Source of the DNA: Clostridia bacterium
GTDB taxonomy: Bacteria > Bacillota_A > Clostridia > Christensenellales > Aristaeellaceae
Assembly (NCBI GenBank): GCA_025997215.1
Contig: BNUH01000085.1
Location: 1-12,297, forward strand
DNA length: 12,297 nucleotides
Direction: 5' to 3'
Made by a program: the position numbers and the translations under genes. How positions within the stretch are numbered: the first letter of the stretch is position 1; the number at the start of each line of letters is the position of its first letter. Shown piece after piece: positions 11,756-12,297 of the stretch. The notes under the pieces were generated by a model that was not told the origin of the DNA, ran no database searches, and saw only the letters and a program-made list of their open reading frames with translations.

Positions 11756-12297
11756 GTTTATATCCAACTCCCCATACGGTCCGAATATACTTTGGCCGTT
11801 CGGACGAATCATGCAGCTTCTCACGCAGGTGTCGAATGTGCACCATGACCGTGTTGTTGGAATTGTTCAGACACTTATCACCCCATACGCGTTCGAATAT
11901 CTCTTCCGCCGGAATGACTTTGCCCGGCGATTCGCATAGCAACCATAGTATAGAAAACTCTATGGGCGTCAGCTGCACAGGCTGGGTATCCAGCGTGCAC
12001 TCGCGCGTATCAAGGTTCAGCGTCAGTCCGCGAACGGCGAATACGTTCTCGCGGCGGTCGCTTTGACCGTCATTGTAACGCGTGTAACGTCGAAGCTGCG
12101 CTTTAACCCGCGCCACCAATTCCAGAGGTCGAAACGGCTTTGTAACGTAATCATCCGCGCCAAGCGCAAGGCCGGTGATCTTGTCGATCTCCTCCTCTTT
12201 GGCCGTCAGCATGAGGATCGGATAGTTGTGCTTAGCTCGAATCGAGCGGCAGATTTCAAAGCCACTCACATCAGGGAGCATGACATCGAGTATGGCC
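11745..12297 (-). CDS. VanR-type OmpR-family response regulator, 5' end cut by the window
   Basis: The visible 183 residues lack the N-terminus, which continues past the right edge. The fragment opens with AILDVMLPDVSG, whose Asp (codon 12285-12287) is the expected phosphorylation site. Next come the conserved Thr in LMLTAK and Lys in DDYVTKPFRPLELVARVKAQLRRY, closely resembling VanR. The C-terminal winged-helix DNA-binding domain follows (LTPIEFSILWLLCESPGKVIPAEEIFERVWG, and HIRHLREKL, ending VWGVGYKLEK). The Met at 12279-12281 is internal, not a start. It forms an operon with the kinase and VanZ behind it. No vanH, vanA or vanX type genes are in view. Confidence 0.92.
   Translation of the reverse strand, partial: AILDVMLPDVSGFEICRSIRAKHNYPILMLTAKEEEIDKITGLALGADDYVTKPFRPLELVARVKAQLRRYTRYNDGQSDRRENVFAVRGLTLNLDTRECTLDTQPVQLTPIEFSILWLLCESPGKVIPAEEIFERVWGDKCLNNSNNTVMVHIRHLREKLHDSSERPKYIRTVWGVGYKLEK

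Overview
The window looks like chromosomal DNA from a Gram-positive, probably endospore-forming Clostridia-type bacterium (phylum Bacillota). The evidence is strong GGAGG-type ribosome binding sites, sigma-A promoters with 17-18 bp spacers, TTG and GTG starts, a VanR/VanS/VanZ-type signalling cassette, a clostripain-type secreted protease, and a surface-protein repeat and pilin-like domain typical of Gram-positives. No rRNA, tRNA, CRISPR array or complete insertion sequence was seen. The taxon is inferred from gene content, not from a marker gene.

Layout. Positions 52-1771 hold two + strand genes in a probable operon. Both encode the same unrecognised domain, and the second adds an N-terminal helical domain that resembles those of clostridial spore-surface proteins. 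On the - strand, 1934-4751 carries a nitrilase with its own promoter, a small unknown gene paired with an XRE/Cro-type regulator, and a PD-(D/E)XK (Rpn-type) nuclease/transposase relative. A striking perfect 18-bp inverted repeat (3743-3787) lies upstream of the regulator. On the + strand, 4957-7038 encodes a large protein with Cys-Val-Asn-rich beta-helix-type repeats and a pilin-like C-terminal domain but no visible export signal; it ends at a 14-bp hairpin. A secreted clostripain-family protease (7219-9195) follows, with a textbook promoter, then a TfoX C-terminal-domain protein and a possible broken or frameshifted short peptide gene (9549-9652). The remainder is on the - strand: a HEAT-repeat protein with its own promoter, then vanZ-like, vanS-like and vanR-like genes, transcribed from the right edge, where the regulator gene is cut off.

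How the genes work together. The clearest functional unit is the response regulator-kinase-VanZ cassette (translationally coupled), probably sensing cell-envelope stress or glycopeptides; no vanHAX-type resistance genes are in view. The XRE regulator and the small gene behind it are probably one transcript, with dyads upstream that could be its operators. The two paralogues and the repeat protein lack signal peptides. Together with the spore-protein-like N-terminus this raises the possibility, an inference only, that they are spore-surface proteins made in the mother cell.

Several gene starts were moved inward from the longest open frame because a ribosome binding site or promoter lies inside the longer version. 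These include TTG 7219 for the protease (TTG 7111 is its -35 box), ATG 4751 for the nuclease, ATG 3199 for the small gene, ATG 9996 for the HEAT protein and ATG 4957 for the repeat protein.
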